Program-made: the position numbers and the translations under genes
Notes under the pieces: generated by a model
Databases searched by the model: none
The model's input: only the letters and a program-made list of their open reading frames with translations
Told to the model about the DNA's origin: nothing
Part shown: piece after piece, positions 59,635 to 64,000 of the stretch
Numbering within the stretch: position 1 is the first letter of the stretch
How the letters are laid out: every line of letters begins with the position of its first letter
Assembly: GCF_018613795.1 (NCBI RefSeq)
Contig: NZ_JAGGPN010000004.1
Span: 102,293 to 166,292, forward strand
Length of the DNA stretch: 64,000 nt
From: Arthrobacter sp. ISL-65
GTDB lineage: Bacteria; Actinomycetota; Actinomycetes; Actinomycetales; Micrococcaceae
Direction: 5' to 3'

Positions 59635-62292
59635 TTGGACGCCAAATTCACCACCAAGAGCCAGGAGGCTCTTTCGGCTGCCGCCATGAACGCCTCCACG
59701 GCCGGGAACCCGCAGGTGGAACCCGCCCACCTGCTCAAGGCGCTGATGGATCAGCGGGAGGGCGTCGCCGTCGCACTCCTCCGCGCCACCGGAGCGGACC
59801 CGGATACTGTCAGCGTCCAGGCCAGTACCGCCATCAAGGCACTGCCCGCCACGTCCGGAAGCTCGGTCCAGCAGGCCCAGCTGTCCCGGCCTTCCCTGCA
59901 GGCGATCCAGAACGCCCAGAACGAGGCTGACAAGCTGGGGGATTCCTTCGTTTCCACGGAGCACCTGCTGCTGGGGCTCTCGGCGGGAAGCGACGGCGTG
60001 GGCAGGCTGTTGCGCGACGCCGGCGCGTCGCATGAGGCGTTGACAGCGGCCCTGCCGGGTGTCCGCGGCGACCGCAAGGTCAACTCGCCCGATCCCGAGA
60101 ACACCTTCCAAGCCCTGGAAAAGTTCGGCACAGACCTCACCGCGACCGCCCGCTCCGGCAAGCTGGACCCCGTTATTGGGCGGGATGCCGAAATCCGCCG
60201 CATCATCCAGGTGCTCAGCCGCCGAACCAAGAACAACCCCGTGATCATCGGTGAGCCGGGCGTCGGCAAGACGGCCGTCGTCGAGGGCCTCGCCCAGCGC
60301 ATCGTCGCGGGCGACGTGCCGGAGAGCCTTCGCGGGAAGACCCTGATCGCCCTTGACCTGGCCGCCATGGTGGCCGGCGCCAAGTACCGCGGCGAGTTTG
60401 AGGAGCGCCTCAAGGCCGTCCTTGAGGAGATCAAGAACTCGGACGGCCGGATTGTCACGTTCATCGATGAGCTGCACACCGTGGTGGGAGCCGGGGCCAG
60501 CGGCGAAAGCGCCATGGACGCCGGCAACATGCTCAAACCCATGCTGGCCCGGGGCGAGCTGCGGCTGATCGGCGCCACCACCCTCGACGAGTACCGCGAG
60601 AACATCGAGAAGGACCCCGCCCTGGAGCGGCGCTTCCAGCAGGTGTACGTCGGGGAGCCCAGCGTGGACGACACCATCGGCATCCTGCGAGGCCTGAAGG
60701 AGCGGTACGAGGCCCACCACAAGGTTGCCATCGCCGACTCCGCGCTGGTGGCTGCCGCGACGCTCTCGAACCGCTACATTTCCGGCCGGCAACTGCCGGA
60801 CAAGGCGATCGACCTCGTGGACGAGGCCGCCTCCCGGCTGCGCATGGAGATCGACTCCGCCCCGGAGGAGATCGACCAGCTGCGCCGTCAGGTGGACAGG
60901 CTCACCATGGAGGAGCTGGCCCTCGCCAACGAGACGGACGCAGCCTCGGTGGAGCGCCTCGCTGCCCTGCGGGCGGACATGGCGGACAAGAAGGAGCAGC
61001 TGGCCGGCCTGAACGCCCGCTGGGAGGCCGAGAAGGCCGGCCTGAACCGCGTTGGCGACCTGAAGGCAAAGCTGGACGAGCTGCGATCCACGGCGGACAA
61101 GGCGCAGCGCGAAGGTGACCTGGAGACAGCGTCCCGGGTCCTCTACGGCGAAATTCCGGCACTGGAACGCGAACTGAATGACGCCGCAGAGGCTGAGGCC
61201 GCCGTCGCCGACAAGTCTGCCCTGATGGTGGCGGAGGACGTCACCGCCAACGACATCGCTGAGGTCATCGCGGCGTGGACCGGCATTCCGGCCGGCCGCA
61301 TGCTCCAGGGCGAAAGCCAGAAGCTGCTGCACATGGAGGAGGAACTCGGCAGGCGGCTGATCGGTCAGTCCAAGGCCGTCACTGCCGTGTCCGACGCGGT
61401 GCGCCGCGCCCGGGCCGGCATCAGCGACCCCAACCGGCCCACCGGTTCTTTCCTGTTCCTCGGCCCCACCGGCGTGGGCAAAACCGAACTCGCCAAGGCT
61501 CTCGCGGACTTCCTTTTCGACGACGAACGCGCCATGGTGCGGATCGACATGTCCGAGTACAGCGAGAAGCACTCCGTGGCGCGCCTCGTCGGTGCGCCTC
61601 CCGGCTACGTCGGCTACGAGGAGGGTGGTCAGCTCACCGAGGCCGTCCGCCGCCGGCCGTACTCCGTGGTGCTGCTGGACGAGGTGGAGAAGGCCCACCC
61701 CGAGGTGTTCGACATCCTCCTGCAGGTGCTCGACGATGGCCGCCTCACCGACGGCCAGGGCCGCACCGTGGACTTCCGCAACGTGATCCTGGTGCTCACA
61801 TCAAACCTGGGCAGCCAGTTCCTCGTGGACCCGACGCTGGATGCGAACGCCAAGCGCAACGCGGTGATGGCCACGGTGAACGCTTCCTTCAAGCCGGAGT
61901 TCCTGAACCGGCTGGACGAGGTAGTGCTGTTCGATCCGCTGTCAGTCGAGCAGCTCGCCCGCATCGTCGAGCTGCAGGTGGCCGAGCTGACCAAGCGCCT
62001 GCAGGAACGGCGCCTCTCGCTCGAGGTCACCGAAGGGGCCCGCTCCTGGCTGGCAATGTCGGGCTTCGACCCGGCCTACGGCGCCCGGCCGCTGCGCCGC
62101 CTCGTGCAGCGCGAAATCGGCGACCGGCTGGCCAAGGCCATCCTGGCCGGTGAAATCTCCGACGGCGACACCGTCCTGGTGGACACCGCCGCCGATCTCG
62201 GGGAACTCACCGTCGAGGGCCTGGAAGCACTGTCGGGGCCCGACGGCGGTGCTCCCCTGGGCAGCGGGCTCACGGTCCGCCGCCGGGACTAG
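59635..62292 (+). CDS. clpB: ATP-dependent chaperone ClpB
   Basis: This 885-residue Hsp100 disaggregase has an N-terminal Clp_N double repeat, AAA+ 1 with Walker A GEPGVGKT near residue 206, a long coiled-coil middle domain (about 400-530), AAA+ 2 with GPTGVGKT near 610 and pore loop GYVGYEEGG. It rescues aggregated proteins with DnaK. TTG 59635 has AAGGAG upstream. The HAIR site shows heat-shock control by HspR. Confidence 0.97.
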   Translation: MDAKFTTKSQEALSAAAMNASTAGNPQVEPAHLLKALMDQREGVAVALLRATGADPDTVSVQASTAIKALPATSGSSVQQAQLSRPSLQAIQNAQNEADKLGDSFVSTEHLLLGLSAGSDGVGRLLRDAGASHEALTAALPGVRGDRKVNSPDPENTFQALEKFGTDLTATARSGKLDPVIGRDAEIRRIIQVLSRRTKNNPVIIGEPGVGKTAVVEGLAQRIVAGDVPESLRGKTLIALDLAAMVAGAKYRGEFEERLKAVLEEIKNSDGRIVTFIDELHTVVGAGASGESAMDAGNMLKPMLARGELRLIGATTLDEYRENIEKDPALERRFQQVYVGEPSVDDTIGILRGLKERYEAHHKVAIADSALVAAATLSNRYISGRQLPDKAIDLVDEAASRLRMEIDSAPEEIDQLRRQVDRLTMEELALANETDAASVERLAALRADMADKKEQLAGLNARWEAEKAGLNRVGDLKAKLDELRSTADKAQREGDLETASRVLYGEIPALERELNDAAEAEAAVADKSALMVAEDVTANDIAEVIAAWTGIPAGRMLQGESQKLLHMEEELGRRLIGQSKAVTAVSDAVRRARAGISDPNRPTGSFLFLGPTGVGKTELAKALADFLFDDERAMVRIDMSEYSEKHSVARLVGAPPGYVGYEEGGQLTEAVRRRPYSVVLLDEVEKAHPEVFDILLQVLDDGRLTDGQGRTVDFRNVILVLTSNLGSQFLVDPTLDANAKRNAVMATVNASFKPEFLNRLDEVVLFDPLSVEQLARIVELQVAELTKRLQERRLSLEVTEGARSWLAMSGFDPAYGARPLRRLVQREIGDRLAKAILAGEISDGDTVLVDTAADLGELTVEGLEALSGPDGGAPLGSGLTVRRRD

Positions 62293-62328
62293 CATTGGGT
62301 TGGCCCGCTCCCTTGGTTCCCTTGGGAG

Positions 62329-63027
62329 CTAGGGGAGCAGGCTTGCCTTGATGATATTGCCGGACGCGGTGACGTAGCAGTCCACGCGGCGGTCACCCTT
62401 GGCCCAGCTGGCCGTGCTCGGATACGCGAGGCGGTAGTTCAGGTTGTAGGCGTTGGATTTCTCCGTCAGTGGCGCGGCCTGGCACGTTTCCCTGGCCCTG
62501 GTCTTCATGGCGTCACGGCCCGGGTATGCGTCCCCGCCGGCGTAATGGGTGATCGCTATCAGTTGGGCGGAATGGTCGGTGGTGCACGCAACCACGGTGG
62601 ACTTGGACGCTTCGGGGTCGAAGTCCTTGAAGCAGTCGCCGACCCGGAAATCCAGCGGGCTCACGCTGGCCAGGGGCAGAGTGGGCCGGGGCGACGCGGC
62701 AGTCGGGGCGGGGGGAGGATCCGCCGCTGCCGCGCCGGGCCCGTTGGCCGCCTGCATGGTGGCGCCGGCGAGGAGTGACGTCAGGAGCCACACGAGCAGG
62801 CCGCCCACCACGAGCAGCGCAGCGACAAAGCCGGACTTGAGCAGGATTTGCCGGACCTCGGGCTGCGCGAGCCGGGAGCGGAACGATCCGGCGAGGCTTC
62901 TGGGCTGGACCGCATTAGGTTGCGCTTGTTTCGGTGGGGCTGATTTGGGCTCCTCCGGCCCGGGTTGCACAGCGACGGCGCGGGCCGGCCCGCGTTCCCC
63001 GTCGTGGCTGGGATCGTTGTCATTCAT
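62329..63027 (-). CDS. membrane protein with septum-formation-like extracytoplasmic domain
   Basis: The protein has 232 residues. The cytoplasmic N-terminus is Pro/Ala-rich (residues 1-60), followed by one transmembrane helix (SGFVAALLVVGGLLVWLLTS), a Pro/Ala linker and a domain with VGDCFKDF ... VVACTTDHSAQLIA and further Cys residues, resembling the Septum_form family of actinobacteria. ATG 63027 was chosen, as the upstream extension is unlike a coding N-terminus. Confidence 0.8.
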   Translation of the reverse strand: MNDNDPSHDGERGPARAVAVQPGPEEPKSAPPKQAQPNAVQPRSLAGSFRSRLAQPEVRQILLKSGFVAALLVVGGLLVWLLTSLLAGATMQAANGPGAAAADPPPAPTAASPRPTLPLASVSPLDFRVGDCFKDFDPEASKSTVVACTTDHSAQLIAITHYAGGDAYPGRDAMKTRARETCQAAPLTEKSNAYNLNYRLAYPSTASWAKGDRRVDCYVTASGNIIKASLLP

Positions 63028-63353
63028 ATGGGGGCGGCACCCCTTCCTGGCGTTCGCTCGGCGGTGAGTATCCGGCAATATGCGTTTCCACGGTGCGGCC
63101 CGTGCGGCCAATTGCCGGATTCCCATGCCCGCTTAATTCAGTCGTTCAGGAGACTCTATCGAACAAAAAATCCCTACGAGCCCCGGATTGCCGCGGAGAA
63201 GCGGACCGCGGCTGTCTCTGGAGGCCCCCGTGGCAAGCAGATGCCGCCGAAAGCATGTAATCTAGGGATACGACAAATTGACCAAACATTCCGGGGCCTC
63301 ACCGATCGCCAAAGGTGACCACCTCCGGTCCAAGTACAAAAGGGGGTCACGCC
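63028..63353 (+). other. upstream region of the DUF3073 gene
   Basis: No gene seen. It contains an extended -10-like TG-TAATCT at 63256-63263, giving a leader of about 80-90 bases before the DUF3073 start. No convincing -35 element. Confidence 0.4.
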
Positions 63354-63587
63354 ATGGGGCGCGGCCGTCAAAAGGCAAAAGCTACCAAGCAGGCTCGGGA
63401 CATCAAGTACTACTCCCCGAACACTGATTATTCGGCCCTACAGCGAGAGCTCACGGGTCCGGGAAGTCGTGCCACGAGCCATTTCGCGAATGAACCGGTC
63501 GAGCCGGACTATTCAGCCTACGTGGATAAGTACGCGGACGATTTGGATGAAGACGACGACGAGGTAGACAGCCGTCGTATCGGTTAG
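63354..63587 (+). CDS. DUF3073 protein
   Basis: This 77-residue basic-then-acidic protein (MGRGRQKAKATKQARDIKYY ... EDDDEVDSRRIG) is conserved across actinobacteria with unknown function. The Arg/Lys-rich start suggests nucleic-acid or ribosome contact. AGGGGG lies eight bases before the ATG. Confidence 0.93.
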   Translation: MGRGRQKAKATKQARDIKYYSPNTDYSALQRELTGPGSRATSHFANEPVEPDYSAYVDKYADDLDEDDDEVDSRRIG

Positions 63588-63650
63588 TCGTTCCCGCTGA
63601 ACTGCCTTAAGGCAGTTGGCTGCGAGCCGCCGTCGTACACCACAGCTATC

Positions 63651-63693
63651 AGGCCCGTTGGGCACGCCAGTATTTTGCGTGCCCAACGGGCCT
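63651..63693 (+). terminator. terminator after DUF3073
   Basis: A perfect 17-bp stem (63651-63667 with 63677-63693) with a 9-nt loop, followed by TTTGG. Confidence 0.85.
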
Positions 63694-63808
63694 TTGGCGT
63701 TGCCGCGCATGCCCCCTCGGGAACCCGCCCCTCAGGAACGCGGCCGTAGGAACCGTGCCCTTCAGGAACTAGGCTGGAAAGAATTCAGCCAACGGAAGGT
63801 TCGGACGC

Positions 63809-64000
63809 ATGGTTCAGCGCAGCGGGTACAGCCTCGGAGAGCTTTGCTGGGCGGACGTCCAGACACCGGACGTGGCCGCCGCCAAGGCCTTTTACGCCGC
63901 CGTGTTCGGGTGGCGGTACGAGGACCTGCCCACTCCGGACGGCCGCAGCTACGCGAAGGCCTTCCTGGACGACGACGTCGTGGCGACGGTGGCACCGCAG
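63809..64000 (+). CDS. VOC-family (glyoxalase/bleomycin-resistance) protein, N-terminal part
   Basis: The first 64 residues are present, and the gene continues past the right edge. GELCWADVQTPDVAAAKAFYAAVFGWRYEDL is the typical first beta-alpha-beta unit of VOC metalloproteins. GGAAGG lies before the ATG. Function cannot be set from the fragment. Confidence 0.88.
   Translation, partial: MVQRSGYSLGELCWADVQTPDVAAAKAFYAAVFGWRYEDLPTPDGRSYAKAFLDDDVVATVAPQ

Noticed and set aside
59608..61698. Long minus-strand open frame opposite clpB
   Set aside because: Antisense shadow produced by codon bias. No protein features and no ribosome-binding site.
1..64000. CRISPR array, tRNA, rRNA or prophage
   Set aside because: No regularly spaced direct repeats, cloverleaf-ending CCA segments, rRNA core sequences or phage structural genes were seen on reading the window. 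A dedicated tRNA scan was not possible.

Overview
The window is high-GC DNA from an actinobacterium. Gene content (clpB behind a HAIR-type HspR site, DUF3073, an Lrp/AsnC regulator with two modules, several LacI, ECF and MFS systems, many GTG/TTG starts, ATGA/GTGA gene overlaps) fits the Arthrobacter / Pseudarthrobacter group of Micrococcaceae. That placement is an inference from gene content, not a measured phylogeny. No rRNA, tRNA, CRISPR array or intact mobile element was found.

Layout. 0-5.7 kb: the end of a beta-carbonic anhydrase, a small membrane protein, a large SWIM-zinc-finger SNF2 helicase and a DMP19-like protein. 5.9-7.6 kb: a secreted Ig-like protein. 7.7-13.8 kb: a fructan/sucrose operon consisting of a LacI repressor with two perfect operators, an ABC sugar-binding lipoprotein, two permeases and a GH32 beta-fructosidase, with no ATPase gene. 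13.8-16.3 kb: a DUF5655-like gene, a COG4315 lipoprotein and a divergent ECF sigma/anti-sigma pair. Both divergent promoters carry the same ECF-type motif. 16.3-26 kb: DUF1206, trmB, transporters, and an M20 amidohydrolase divergent from an Lrp regulator and an MFS gene. 26-30.5 kb: a methyltransferase, DUF1801, and nirBD preceded by a small conserved-looking protein. 30.7-41 kb: an amino-acid permease, a DEAD-box helicase with a possible leader peptide/attenuator, an MBL hydrolase, a paired SMR exporter, ferritin, HutD/Ves, trpF, MFS, YccF and a DUF4031-HD fusion.

41-57 kb is the most unusual region: a probable cell-surface glycan locus built as two converging arms. Each arm starts with a near-identical leader of about 180-200 bp, so the two leaders form an inverted repeat about 14.5 kb apart. 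Each arm carries the same module in the same order: HprK-like P-loop kinase, family 2 glycosyltransferase, flippase-like membrane protein. In the left arm the last two are separate overlapping genes; in the right arm they are one fused gene. The left arm adds a secreted DNRLRE/Ig protein, a large polytopic membrane protein, two tiny membrane proteins and a calcineurin-like phosphoesterase. The right arm adds two more glycosyltransferases. A GH16 lipoprotein lies just outside the right leader behind a related palindromic site. The arms converge at about 50.2-50.4 kb, where a short IS5-like transposase remnant may lie.

57-64 kb: a secreted phosphoesterase divergent from a trypsin-like protease around a perfect palindrome, a YciI-like protein, clpB, a septum-formation-like membrane protein, DUF3073 and the start of a VOC-family protein.
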